Positions 1 through 7,968 of a stretch of DNA of 64,000 bases are shown here, piece by piece (positions within the stretch are counted from its first letter, which is position 1; each line of letters opens with the position of its first letter). Origin of the DNA: Streptomyces alfalfae (GTDB taxonomy: Bacteria > Actinomycetota > Actinomycetes > Streptomycetales > Streptomycetaceae). The notes below the pieces were generated by a model. The model was given only the letters and a program-made list of their open reading frames with translations, ran no database searches and was not told where the DNA came from. Location of the stretch: contig NZ_QEXM01000041.1 of the NCBI RefSeq assembly GCF_004127445.1, forward strand, positions 372,001 to 436,000, given 5' to 3'. The position numbers were made by a program, and so were the translations under genes.

Positions 1-417
1 CATGACCACGAGGCTCATCTTGAGGCGCTTGTAGAGCGGGTACATCGCCGAGACCGTGATCATGAAGGTGGTCGAGCCGTCGCCGTCGAGGGAGACGATC
101 GCGGCGAGCACGGCGGTGCCGACCACGATGCGGACCGGGTCCGCCTTGCAGAAGCGCAGGATGCCCCGGACGATCGGGTCGAAGAGGCCGACGTCGATCA
201 TGACGCCGAAGTACACGATGGCGAACATGAGCATGGCCGCCGTGGGCGCCAGATTGCCGACGCCTTCGAGGACGTAGTCCCCGAGATGGGCTCCCTTCCC
301 CACGAACACGCAGAAGAGAGCGGGGATCAGCACCAGTGCCGCGATCGGCGACATCTTCTTCATCATGATCAGCACCAGGAAGGTGGCGATCATGACGAAT
401 CCGAGGATTGTCAGCAT
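1..417 (-). CDS. CitMHS-family citrate/metal symporter, N-terminal part (3' end outside window)
   Basis: The minus strand reads open from an ATG at 417 to the window edge, giving 139 residues. The translation begins MLTILGFVMIATFLVLIMM and has at least four hydrophobic segments. The stretch GDGSTTFMITVSAMYPLYK is typical of the CitMHS family, which imports divalent-metal-citrate complexes with protons across the cytoplasmic membrane. The C-terminal two thirds lie outside the window, so completeness cannot be judged. An inverted repeat sits just upstream (426-479) and one arm overlaps the likely ribosome site. Family assignment is from remembered motifs. Metal specificity cannot be read here. 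Confidence 0.8.
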   Translation of the reverse strand, partial: MLTILGFVMIATFLVLIMMKKMSPIAALVLIPALFCVFVGKGAHLGDYVLEGVGNLAPTAAMLMFAIVYFGVMIDVGLFDPIVRGILRFCKADPVRIVVGTAVLAAIVSLDGDGSTTFMITVSAMYPLYKRLKMSLVVM

Positions 418-425
418 GGGGGCTA

Positions 426-479
426 CCTAACGTTCACCATCGAACTCCCACCAGGTCTGGCGGTCCGGATGACGTTAGG
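426..479. promoter_or_regulatory. Inverted repeat in the leader of the citrate transporter gene
   Basis: The 8-bp arms CCTAACGT (426-433) and ACGTTAGG (472-479) are perfect complements separated by 38 bp. They lie 9 to 62 bp upstream of the minus-strand ATG at 417. Read on the transporter strand, the proximal arm contains the TTAGG that would serve as ribosome site. It could be an operator pair or an RNA structure hiding the start region. No regulator is identified. Confidence 0.35.
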
Positions 480-577
480 ACCCGCAATCGAGCGTTAACA
501 AGATGTTGACGTGCGAGCAATAAGCGCAAAACTCCTGGTCAACGAGGTACGCGTACGAGAGGCGCAACCGGCGGCGG

Positions 578-1210
578 TCAGTCGAGCGTCCGCGCGAAGT
601 AGGCGTGCAGCAGGGTCCGCGCCTCCTCGACCAGGTGCGGGTCGCCGCCGGGGCGGCCCCGGAAGGCGAGCTGGAGCACGGCGTCGACCGCCTCGACGCC
701 GACCGCCACGGTCCTGCGCAGCCGGCCCTCCAGCGGCCGGTCCAGGTGGTCCGCGAGCAGCGCCGCCACCCGTTCGGCGACCTGTTCGTTGGCGTCCGGC
801 ATGGCGTCGGGCGCCGAGGGGATGCCGAAGTCCACGAGGCCGAAGCCGGGGACGGTGCGCATCATCGCGAGGTACTCGTCGAAGGCGGCGTCGACCGCGC
901 CGCGCCAGTCGCCCCGGGCGACGTCGGCCATGCGGGCCGCGACGCGTTCGGCGTAGCGGTCGAGGTTGCGGTGGGCCAGGGCGTCGGCGAGGGCGCGCTT
1001 GTTGCCGAAGAACCGGTAGACCGAGCCGATCGGCACGCCGGCGCGGAGGGCGACGGCCCGGGTGGTGAGGTTCTCGTAGCCGACCTCGTCGAGGACGGCG
1101 GCGCAGGCGTCGAGGATGCGGGCCAGCCGCTCGGCGCTGCGCTCCTGCACGGGCACGCGGCGCATCGAGGCCGGGGCCTTCGGTTCCCTGGGCGGCTTCG
1201 GCTGGCGCAT
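578..1210 (-). CDS. TetR-family regulator divergent from hmgA
   Basis: This is a 210-residue TetR-family repressor. The N-terminal helix-turn-helix spans roughly residues 25-72, with the typical LTTRAVALRAGVPIGSVYRF core followed by GNKRAL. The remainder is the variable ligand and dimerisation domain. The ATG at 1210 is preferred. A GTG at 1228 is in frame, but the AGGGG there abuts it too closely to act as its ribosome site. The gene is divergent from hmgA and a 20-bp palindrome lies between them at 1271-1290. Control of hmgA and itself is therefore inferred. The ligand is unknown, with a tyrosine-catabolism intermediate as a guess. Confidence 0.85.
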   Translation of the reverse strand: MRQPKPPREPKAPASMRRVPVQERSAERLARILDACAAVLDEVGYENLTTRAVALRAGVPIGSVYRFFGNKRALADALAHRNLDRYAERVAARMADVARGDWRGAVDAAFDEYLAMMRTVPGFGLVDFGIPSAPDAMPDANEQVAERVAALLADHLDRPLEGRLRRTVAVGVEAVDAVLQLAFRGRPGGDPHLVEEARTLLHAYFARTLD

Positions 1211-1270
1211 CCCGGGAGAGTAGAGCACCCCTCATGTTCTTGGCTTCCCCTTGCGGAAGGAAACCTCCAA

Positions 1271-1290
1271 TCCTACGGTGTCCCATAGGA
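1271..1290. promoter_or_regulatory. Palindromic operator candidate between TetR gene and hmgA
   Basis: The sequence TCCTACGGTGTCCCATAGGA fits TCCTA-n-GG-n4-CC-n-TAGGA, a 20-bp dyad with 14 of 20 positions in symmetric pairs. It lies 60 bp upstream of the TetR start and 21 bp upstream of the hmgA start. That is where a TetR dimer would block both promoters. Direct binding is inferred. Confidence 0.6.
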
Positions 1291-1311
1291 ATGATTGCAG
1301 AGGGAGCCATG

Positions 1312-2670
1312 ATGAGCGGGGACCGCACGAGCACCACGGGCCGAGCCGGCGAAGGCGAGGCACGCAAGACCGCCGAGGGGTTGGGCTACCTCTCCGGCTT
1401 CGGCAACGAACACAGCTCCGAGGCGGTGCCCGGCGCCCTGCCGCACGGCCGCAACTCGCCCCAGCGCGCCCCCCTCGGGCTCTACGCGGAACAGCTCAGC
1501 GGCTCGGCCTTCACCGAGCCGCGGGCGCACAACCGCCGCTCGTGGCTGTACCGCATCCGCCCCTCGGCCGCGCACCCGCGCTTCACCCGCGTGGACAACG
1601 GCGGCGTCCGCACCGCCCCCTTCACCGAGTCGGCGCCCGACCCGAACCGGCTGCGCTGGAACCCGCTCCCCGAGCCGGCCCCCGGCACGGACTTCCTCGC
1701 GGGCCTGTGGACGCTGGGCGGCAACGGCGACGCGGCCCAGCGCACCGGCATGGGCATCCACCTCTACCACGCCAACGCCTCGATGACCGGCCGGGTGTTC
1801 AGCGACGCGGACGGCGAGCTGCTCATCGTGCCCGAGCGCGGCGGCCTGCTCCTGCGCACCGAGTTCGGGCTGCTGCACGCCGAGCCCGGCGAGGTCGCGC
1901 TGATCCCGCGCGGCGTCCGCTTCCGCGTGGAACTCCTCGACGCGAGCGCCCGCGGGTACGTCTGCGAGAACTACGGCGCCCCCTTCCAGCTCCCCGACCT
2001 CGGCCCGATCGGCGCCAACGGCCTGGCGAACGCACGCGACTTCCGGGCGCCCGTCGCCGCGTACGAGGACGTCGAGGGCCCGGTGGAGGTGGTGAACAAG
2101 TTCTGCGGCAACCTCTGGCACGCGACGTACGACCACTCGCCGCTCGACGTGGTGGCCTGGCACGGCAACCACGTCCCGTACGTCTACGACCTGCACCGCT
2201 TCAACGTCATCGGCTCGATCAGCTATGACCACCCGGACCCGTCGATCTTCACGGTGCTCACCTCGCCGTCCGACACCCCCGGCCTCGCCGGCGTCGACTT
2301 CGTCGTCTTCGCGCCGCGCTGGCTGGTGGGCGAGGACACCTTCCGGCCCCCGTACTTCCACCGGAACGTGATGAGCGAGTACATGGGCCTGATCGAGGGC
2401 GCGTACGACGCGAAGGCGGCCGGGGAAGGGGGCTTCGTCCCCGGCGGTGGTTCGCTCCACAACATGATGTCGGCGCACGGCCCGGACCGCGAGACGTTCG
2501 AGAAGGCCTCGGCGGCGGAGCTGAGGCCGCAGAAGATCGACGACGGCCTCGCCTTCATGTTCGAGACGCGGTGGCCGGTGACGGCCACGGAGCAGGCGGC
2601 TCAGGCGTCCCACCTGCAGCGTGGGTACGACGACGTGTGGCAGGGTCTGGAGCGCCACTTCCGCAACTGA
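1312..2670 (+). CDS. hmgA: Homogentisate 1,2-dioxygenase
   Basis: The enzyme opens the ring of homogentisate with Fe(II) and O2 to give maleylacetoacetate, in the cytoplasmic tyrosine/phenylalanine catabolic route. The 452-residue length matches the family. Diagnostic blocks are GLGYLSGFGNEHSSEA near the N-terminus, the His-containing WHGNHVPYVYDLHRF, FRPPYFHRNVMSEYMG with iron-ligand His and Glu, and GGSLHNMMSAHGPD with another ligand His. An AGAGGGAG site precedes the paired ATGs at 1309 and 1312, and spacing favours 1312. A GntR regulator follows 12 bp downstream, and a TetR gene with operator is divergent. No fumarylacetoacetase is seen nearby. Confidence 0.96.
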   Translation: MSGDRTSTTGRAGEGEARKTAEGLGYLSGFGNEHSSEAVPGALPHGRNSPQRAPLGLYAEQLSGSAFTEPRAHNRRSWLYRIRPSAAHPRFTRVDNGGVRTAPFTESAPDPNRLRWNPLPEPAPGTDFLAGLWTLGGNGDAAQRTGMGIHLYHANASMTGRVFSDADGELLIVPERGGLLLRTEFGLLHAEPGEVALIPRGVRFRVELLDASARGYVCENYGAPFQLPDLGPIGANGLANARDFRAPVAAYEDVEGPVEVVNKFCGNLWHATYDHSPLDVVAWHGNHVPYVYDLHRFNVIGSISYDHPDPSIFTVLTSPSDTPGLAGVDFVVFAPRWLVGEDTFRPPYFHRNVMSEYMGLIEGAYDAKAAGEGGFVPGGGSLHNMMSAHGPDRETFEKASAAELRPQKIDDGLAFMFETRWPVTATEQAAQASHLQRGYDDVWQGLERHFRN

Positions 2671-2682
2671 CCCGGAGAGACC

Positions 2683-3432
2683 GTGACTGCTTTCGCACCG
2701 GACTCGATCGTCCTGAACCGAAAGCTGCCGCTCTGGTACCAGGTGTCGCAGTCCCTGCGCGCCTCGATACTCGGCCGCACCCCCGACGCCCCGCTCCGGC
2801 TGCCCACCGAGGAGCAGCTGGCGGGGCATTACGGGGTGAGCGTGCTGACCATGCGGCAGGCGCTCAAGGAGCTGGAGGACGAGGGGCTCATCACCCGCCA
2901 CCGGCGGCGCGGCACCTTCATCGAGCCGAGCGCCCGGCGCGGCGCCCCCGTCCGCCTGCTCGGCTCGGTCGACGCGATCGTGGCCCAGCAGTCGGGCATG
3001 ACCACCGAGCTGCTCGACCACGGCTCGGCCCCGCCGGCCGCCGAACTCGCGGCGTACTTCCCCGACTCCGCCGAGGTGGCCACGTACCACCGGCTGCGCA
3101 GCGACGAGAAGACGGGCGAGCCGACCAACCACGCCCGCAATTTCGTCCGCCCGGAGCTCGCCGCCCGCATCGACCCCGACGACCTCGCGCGCTGGCCGAT
3201 GACGAAGGTGCTGCGCGACGTGGTGGGCGTCAGGATCAGCCGGATCACCGACACCGTCGAGGCCACGCTCGCCGATCCCGAGACCGCCCGGCTCCTGCAA
3301 GTGCCGCTGCTCAGCCCGATCCTGCACTACACCGGCGTCACCTACGACGAGGAAGGACGGGCCCTGGACGTGGCCCGCATCCACTACCGCGGCGACCGCT
3401 TCTCCTTCTCGGTCACGCTGGAGGCGACGTAG
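2683..3432 (+). CDS. GntR-family regulator with UTRA domain
   Basis: This 249-residue HutC-type regulator has a winged helix at roughly residues 15-85 (LPTEEQLAGHYGVSVLTMRQ, then LEDEGLITRHRRRGTFI). A UTRA ligand domain spans about 95-245, ending in the family-typical ARIHYRGDRFSFSVTLEA. The GTG start has GGAGAG five bases upstream and lies 12 bp after hmgA, so the two are probably cotranscribed. It may sense an aromatic-catabolism intermediate, but no operator was identified. The next gene starts 15 bp downstream. Confidence 0.9.
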   Translation: MTAFAPDSIVLNRKLPLWYQVSQSLRASILGRTPDAPLRLPTEEQLAGHYGVSVLTMRQALKELEDEGLITRHRRRGTFIEPSARRGAPVRLLGSVDAIVAQQSGMTTELLDHGSAPPAAELAAYFPDSAEVATYHRLRSDEKTGEPTNHARNFVRPELAARIDPDDLARWPMTKVLRDVVGVRISRITDTVEATLADPETARLLQVPLLSPILHYTGVTYDEEGRALDVARIHYRGDRFSFSVTLEAT

Positions 3433-3447
3433 TCCCAGGGGGTTACG

Positions 3448-4656
3448 ATGCCGGGCGTGACGCACGACGAAGCGCCGCTGCTCGCGGATCTCATGCCGTG
3501 GTCCGTCGCACCGCTCCGGCCGGGCCGCGGGTGGCCGATGGCGCCGGACGCCGCATCGCTGAGGGCCCGTTGGGACACGCTGGTCCGCGCGACGGGCGAG
3601 GACCGCGAGGCCCTGTTCCGCCCCACGCGCTCCCGCACACCGCACACCGCGGTCGCCCAGCTCCCCGGCCACGCCGGGGGCACCGGCCGCCTGGCCAGGG
3701 AGTCGGGCCCCTGCCCCGAGCCGGTGCGCGTCCTGCACGGCCCCTTCGACGAGCAGTGGCTGATCCCCGACCACCGCCTCCTGGACGTGGCCCGCCCCGA
3801 ACTGTGGCGGGTCGCGGGCGAGGGCCAGCTCTTCGCCGTCGAACAGGGTTACGTGCCCGGCGCCGCGGGGCCCGCCGTCCTCGCCTCGGCCGTGCTGCCG
3901 GACGGGCGCTCCCCCGCCGGACGCCCCGGCCGCATCCGGCCGCTCTTCCGCCGCCCGGGGGCCGTCGAGCCCAACCTGGCGCCGGGGCTCGCCGGGCATC
4001 TGTCGCAGCTCCTCGGCCACGAGGTCACCGCGCGGTCGCTGCTCGCCTTCGCCCTCGCCACGGGGACGGCTTCGGCGGCGGGCTGCCGGGTGCCGCTCAC
4101 CTCCGACCCCGGAGTCTGGGCGCGCGGCGCCGACCTGGGCGAGCGGATGCTGCGGCTGCATCTGCGGGGCGACGGTGAGCGCCCGAAGCTGCCCGGCGGG
4201 CGCAGGCCCTATGTCCGCGCGCCCCTGCCCGCGCGCCCCTGCTCACTGTCGTACGACGCCGATGAGCGGGTCCTGCAGATCGGCGACGAGGGCGTCATCT
4301 CACCGGTGCCGAAGGAGGCGTGGGAGTTCGAGGTGAGCGGGGTGCGGGTGATCGAGCACTGGTTCGGCGCGCGCACGGCCGACGCGGACGCGCAGCCGGG
4401 GTCGCTTGCGGCCATCCGCCCCCGGACGTGGCCGCAGGCCTGGACGTCGGAGCTGCTCGAACTGATCACGGTCCTGGCCCTGCTCGCGGAACTGAGGCCC
4501 GAGCAGCGGGAGTTGGCGTCGACGGAGGCTCCTCGGATCACCGCGGGCGATCTCGGCCGGGCGGGCGTCCTGCCCGTGCCGGACGCCGCACGTCGCCCCG
4601 CCTCCGTCCTCGACCACCGCGAAGAGGGACCCGACGGGCAGTTCGCCCTGCTCTGA
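3448..4656 (+). CDS. Solitary type ISP restriction-modification specificity-like protein
   Basis: The 402-residue protein resembles the C-terminal target-recognition region of type ISP restriction enzymes. Supporting motifs are LHGPFDEQWLIPDHRLLDVARPELW and YDADERVLQIGDEGVISPVP, then VSGVRVIEHWFGAR. No helicase, nuclease or methyltransferase motif (such as NPPY) is present in it or beside it, so it is a stand-alone module rather than a working restriction system. It probably shares the hmgA-gntR transcript, 15 bp downstream. The function of such orphan domains is unknown to me. Its end faces a convergent TetR gene across a hairpin. Confidence 0.6.
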   Translation: MPGVTHDEAPLLADLMPWSVAPLRPGRGWPMAPDAASLRARWDTLVRATGEDREALFRPTRSRTPHTAVAQLPGHAGGTGRLARESGPCPEPVRVLHGPFDEQWLIPDHRLLDVARPELWRVAGEGQLFAVEQGYVPGAAGPAVLASAVLPDGRSPAGRPGRIRPLFRRPGAVEPNLAPGLAGHLSQLLGHEVTARSLLAFALATGTASAAGCRVPLTSDPGVWARGADLGERMLRLHLRGDGERPKLPGGRRPYVRAPLPARPCSLSYDADERVLQIGDEGVISPVPKEAWEFEVSGVRVIEHWFGARTADADAQPGSLAAIRPRTWPQAWTSELLELITVLALLAELRPEQRELASTEAPRITAGDLGRAGVLPVPDAARRPASVLDHREEGPDGQFALL

Positions 4657-4662
4657 GCGTCA

Positions 4663-4692
4663 GAGCCGGCGCCCGTGTCACGGCGCGGGCTC
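4663..4692. terminator. Imperfect bidirectional hairpin between convergent genes
   Basis: GAGCCGGCGCCC pairs with CGGCGCGGGCTC (10 of 12 positions) around a short loop. The hairpin sits just after the stop at 4656 and overlaps the stop codon of the minus-strand TetR gene. No U-run follows, as is usual in GC-rich actinomycetes. Confidence 0.4.
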
Positions 4693-5403
4693 TCGGCGGA
4701 ACGAGTCGAGCAGTCGGCGCAGCGCGCGTTCGTAGCTCTCGTCCGGATCGCCCGGCGCCGGGCCCTCCGCCATCACCCTCGCCAGCCGCGGATACGCGCC
4801 GTCGGCCAACTGGCCGTGCAGATAGGCGGAGCGGACCCGCTGCTCCTGCTCCTCGGACCACGGCAGCCCCCTGGCGCGTTCGGCCATGGCGATCTCGTGG
4901 GCGACCGCGGTCATCGCCGTGCCGTTGACCATCGCGATGAGCTCCATCTTCGTGCCCTGGGGCGCGGCGAGGCCGTCAAGGACGCCCAGGCAGTGCTCCA
5001 GGTAGCGCAAGGCGTTGGGGCTGAAGGCGTGGCCCGTCGACATCACCCGTGTCAGCCATGGGTGGCGGCGCAGGATGTCCCGGGTCTGGCGACCCAGGCC
5101 CAGCATCCCCGCGTACCAGTCACCGCCGACGGCCGCCTCGGACAGCTCGTACTCACCGCTGACAGCGTCGACCATCAGTTCGTAGAGGTCTTCCTTCCGC
5201 GGCACGTAGTTGTACAGCGACATCGTGCCGCAGCCCAGCTCGCCCGCCACGCGCCGCATGGATACCGCGTCGATGCCGTCCGCGTCGGCGATGCGGACCG
5301 CCGCCGCCGCGATGTCCGCCCTGCTGTACGCGGGCCTCGGGCCACGGCCCGCACGCTCGGGGCGCGCCCAGATCACTTCCGGTTCGGCCGCTCGGCCCGC
5401 CAT
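4678..5403 (-). CDS. TetR-family repressor (TetR_C type) of the divergent ABC exporter
   Basis: The 241-residue regulator has a DNA-binding segment at roughly residues 25-72 (YSRADIAAAAVRIADADG, then SMRRVAGELGCGTMSLYNYV). A TetR_C-like effector domain follows. The opening MAGRAAEPEVIWARPERAGRG is a common actinomycete leader for this subgroup. It is divergent from an ABC exporter across a 62-bp gap holding one of two matching palindromes (5431-5447), with the second just inside the exporter gene. The layout suggests drug- or metabolite-inducible efflux repression. The ligand is unknown. Confidence 0.88.
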   Translation of the reverse strand: MAGRAAEPEVIWARPERAGRGPRPAYSRADIAAAAVRIADADGIDAVSMRRVAGELGCGTMSLYNYVPRKEDLYELMVDAVSGEYELSEAAVGGDWYAGMLGLGRQTRDILRRHPWLTRVMSTGHAFSPNALRYLEHCLGVLDGLAAPQGTKMELIAMVNGTAMTAVAHEIAMAERARGLPWSEEQEQRVRSAYLHGQLADGAYPRLARVMAEGPAPGDPDESYERALRRLLDSFRREPAP

Positions 5404-5430
5404 GGATCATCACCTCGCTCCCATAGTAGT

Positions 5431-5447
5431 TACGTACAGCGTACGTA
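5431..5447. promoter_or_regulatory. TetR operator candidate, copy 1
   Basis: TACGTAC-AGC-GTACGTA is a perfect 7-bp palindrome around a 3-bp centre, in the gap between the divergent TetR and ABC genes. A second copy with one mismatch lies 43 bp away, about four helical turns. Pairs like this usually bind a regulator on one face of the DNA. Confidence 0.7.
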
Positions 5448-5465
5448 GTGAGGTACGGTGACACC

Positions 5466-6398
5466 ATGCCATCTACGTACGCTGTACTTAGTGAAGGTCT
5501 GACGAAGCGCTTCGGCTCCGGCGGCTCGGCCGTCCACGCGCTGCGCGGCCTTGACCTCGCCGTCGCCGAAGGGAGCGTGTGCGGACTGCTCGGCCCCAAC
5601 GGCGCGGGGAAGACGACGGCAGTCCGGGTGCTGACCACGCTCCTCGCGCCGGACGCGGGGACCGTGCGGGTCGCGGGTCACGACGTGGTGCGGGACCCGG
5701 CGGCCGTGCGCCGCCGCATCGGGGTCACCGGGCAGTACGCCTCGGTCGACGGCGACCTGACAGGCCGCGAGAACCTGCGGCTCTTCGCCCGGCTGCTGAG
5801 GGCGCCCCGCGCGCACGCCGACGAACTCCTGGAGCGGTTCGGGCTCACCGAGGCGGCGGAGCGGCCCGCGCGGACGTACTCCGGCGGCATGCGGCGCCGC
5901 CTCGACCTCGCGGCGAGTCTCATCGTGCCGCCGGCCGTGCTCTTCCTCGACGAGCCGACCACGGGGCTCGACCCGCACAGCAGGAACGGCATCTGGGAGG
6001 CCGTGCGCGAGCTGGCGGGCGAGGGCACGACGGTGCTCCTGACCACGCAGTACCTGGAGGAGGCCGATCAGCTCGCCGACGAGGTGGTGCTGATCGACGG
6101 CGGGCGCGCGGCGCACCGCGGCACACCCGCGGAGCTGAAGGCGCGGATGGGGAGTTACGCGGAGGTCGTCGTCGCCGAGGACGCGGCCGTGCCCGCGGCC
6201 GCCGTGGTGCTCGACCAGCTGACCGGCGCCGAACCGGTCCTCGACGCGGAGCGGCGGACCGTGGGCGTGGTCTCTCCCGACCCGGCCCTCACTCTGCCCC
6301 GCCTGGTCCGGGAGCTGGACGCCGCGGGGGTCCCGCTCGTGGACGTGAGCCTGCGGGCCCCGACGCTCGACGACGTCTTCCTGCGCCTGGTCCCGTGA
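5466..6398 (+). CDS. DrrA-type ABC exporter ATPase
   Basis: The 310-residue ATP-binding subunit has Walker A GLLGPNGAGKTTA, signature YSGGMRRRLDLA, Walker B VLFLDEPTTGLD and an H-loop-region TTQYLEEAD. The C-terminal tail ends LRAPTLDDVFLRLV, typical of the daunorubicin-resistance (DrrA) subfamily. It powers export by the permease encoded 46 bp downstream. The ATG at 5466 is chosen because STYAVLSEGLTKRFG matches the family N-terminus. The ribosome site (GTGAGG, 12 bp away) is weak. The second operator copy lies inside the first codons, so repressor binding could block elongation as well as initiation. The substrate is unknown. Confidence 0.92.
   Translation: MPSTYAVLSEGLTKRFGSGGSAVHALRGLDLAVAEGSVCGLLGPNGAGKTTAVRVLTTLLAPDAGTVRVAGHDVVRDPAAVRRRIGVTGQYASVDGDLTGRENLRLFARLLRAPRAHADELLERFGLTEAAERPARTYSGGMRRRLDLAASLIVPPAVLFLDEPTTGLDPHSRNGIWEAVRELAGEGTTVLLTTQYLEEADQLADEVVLIDGGRAAHRGTPAELKARMGSYAEVVVAEDAAVPAAAVVLDQLTGAEPVLDAERRTVGVVSPDPALTLPRLVRELDAAGVPLVDVSLRAPTLDDVFLRLVP
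5474..5490. promoter_or_regulatory. TetR operator candidate, copy 2 (inside the ABC gene)
   Basis: TACGTAC-GCT-GTACTTA repeats copy 1 in inverted orientation. 15 bp (5473-5487) are the exact reverse complement of 5434-5448. It covers codons 3-9 of the ATPase gene. Confidence 0.6.
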
Positions 6399-6444
6399 GC
6401 CGGGCGCCCACCCTCCCCTCTCCCCCGACCTCGGAGGTCCCTTC

Positions 6445-7221
6445 ATGAGCGCCATCCTCTACGACGGCACCGCCATGCTCGGCCGGCATCTGCGGCGCGT
6501 GCGGCACGCCCCCGCCATCCTGGTCATGACCCAGACGATGCCCATCGTCTTCCTGCTCTTCTTCGGCTACGTCTTCGGCAGCGCCCTCGCGATGCCGGGC
6601 TCGGACTACCGCGCCTATCTGGTGCCGGGCATGCTCGTCGCGACCGCCGCCAACGGCATCATGACCGGGATGTTCACCGCCGCCCAGGATTCCCACCGAG
6701 GAGTGATGGACCGGCTGCGGACGCTGCCGGTGAGCCGTGCTGCCGTACCGCTCGGGCAGGCCGCGGCCGATCTGGTCACCACGGCGGTGGGTCTTGTGCC
6801 GCTGATGCTCGTGGGGCTGGCGATGGGGTGGCGGATCGACGGCGGCGCGCCCGCCGCGGTCGGCGCGTTCGGGCTGCTGCTGCTCTTCCGGTTCACGGCG
6901 ACGTGGATCGGCATCCTGCTCGGCCTGGTGTCGCGGAGCGAGGAGGCGGCGGGGCAGTTGGGCGGCGCGACGTTCATCCTGCCGCTGCTGTCGAACGCCT
7001 ACATCCCGACGGACGGGCTGCCCGGCTGGCTGCGGACGGTCGCCGAGTGGAATCCGATCAGCGCGGTGGCGACGGCGATACGCGACCTCTTCGGCAACGC
7101 TCCCGTCCCGACGGGCGCCGCCTGGCCGGTCGCCCACCCAGCGGCGGGCTCGATCGCGTGGTGTCTGCTTCTGCTGGCCCTGTGCGTGCCGGCGGCCGTG
7201 CGGCGGTACGCGCGCGGGTGA
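6445..7221 (+). CDS. ABC-2 type (DrrB-like) exporter permease
   Basis: The 258-residue membrane subunit has about six hydrophobic helices and the ABC-2 signature around residues 130-190. The motif FILPLLSNAYIPTDGLPGWLR followed by WNPISAVATAIRDLFGN is characteristic of DrrB-type permeases. It partners the ATPase encoded immediately upstream, with a GGAGG site before the ATG. Together they would form a homodimeric two-subunit exporter for a small hydrophobic compound. The divergent TetR gene with twin operators suggests induction by that compound. Confidence 0.9.
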   Translation: MSAILYDGTAMLGRHLRRVRHAPAILVMTQTMPIVFLLFFGYVFGSALAMPGSDYRAYLVPGMLVATAANGIMTGMFTAAQDSHRGVMDRLRTLPVSRAAVPLGQAAADLVTTAVGLVPLMLVGLAMGWRIDGGAPAAVGAFGLLLLFRFTATWIGILLGLVSRSEEAAGQLGGATFILPLLSNAYIPTDGLPGWLRTVAEWNPISAVATAIRDLFGNAPVPTGAAWPVAHPAAGSIAWCLLLLALCVPAAVRRYARG

Positions 7222-7402
7222 GAGCGGGGGCGTGATGTTTCGTCAACCGGTGCGCGCGGGGCGGCGGGACGTTCTGGGGGTGCGGGGTGTGACGGGGGGT
7301 ACGGGTGTGATGCGGGTGAGGCAAGGGAGGGACGAGGGGGAACGGGTGGGTGGGAAAGATCCGCCGCGGAGCGGCGGCTCAGTCCCGGGGACCACCCGTG
7401 CT

Positions 7403-7672
7403 TCAGCGTCCGCCGAAAAGCGAGCGCCGCAGCCTGCGCAGTGGCGCGAAGAGCGAGACGTGCCTCACTCGTGCACCCCTGCCGCCACGGGCGTGCGCGG
7501 CGTCACGTGAAGTCAGCTCACGCATCAGCAGCGTCGCCTCGTGCGACTCGCGCTGCGGGACGGCGGGGCCGCCCAGCACCGAGAGATGGCGGTCGAGGCG
7601 CGTGCTGGTCGCACTGCTCCCACACGTGATCGCAGGGACACGCGCCCTGCTGCGCACCGTTATCTGTTCCAT
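7403..7672 (-). CDS. Small basic protein, probably conserved in Streptomyces
   Basis: An 89-residue reading frame starts MEQITVRSRARVPAITCGSS and ends in a basic, aromatic tail with LFAPLRRLRRSLFGGR. A strong GGGGAG ribosome site sits five bases before the ATG at 7672, which fixes the start, although the frame stays open upstream. No transmembrane segment or known domain is visible. The arginine-rich C-terminus could be membrane-peripheral or nucleic-acid binding. I believe similar proteins occur in other streptomycetes, but that is from memory. It is transcribed away from the Ser/Thr kinase gene across a roughly 300-bp gap. Confidence 0.6.
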   Translation of the reverse strand: MEQITVRSRARVPAITCGSSATSTRLDRHLSVLGGPAVPQRESHEATLLMRELTSRDAAHARGGRGARVRHVSLFAPLRRLRRSLFGGR

Positions 7673-7968
7673 GTCACTCCCCACCCGTACGAGGGCACCC
7701 GGCCCAGGGCAAGTTAACCCTATCGCCCCACCGCGACGCCCGTGTATCCCGGTGGCAGGATTCACCTTCCCCGTAAGGAGGTTGACAACAACGCCCCGCA
7801 TCCACCTGATTCCAGGGCGAGTTGGACATATGGCGCGGGGGAGCACCCTTGCCGCCGCACCACGGCGGGACTCCGTTCACGCCGCCTCCTGTTCCCGCCG
7901 GGTCGACGTGGGCTATCTCACGTGGCTACTTTTGTGGAGAAACGCACCGCTGCGGATGGGGGCGCCCC

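Noticed and set aside
1273..4161. Very long minus-strand open frame under hmgA and the GntR gene
   Set aside because: It overlaps well-supported genes and is rich in Arg, Gly and Ala with no domain. This is the usual GC-rich antisense frame.
7232..7510. Short plus-strand frame after the ABC permease
   Set aside because: There is no ribosome site, composition is random-like, and it overlaps the better-supported gene at 7403-7672.
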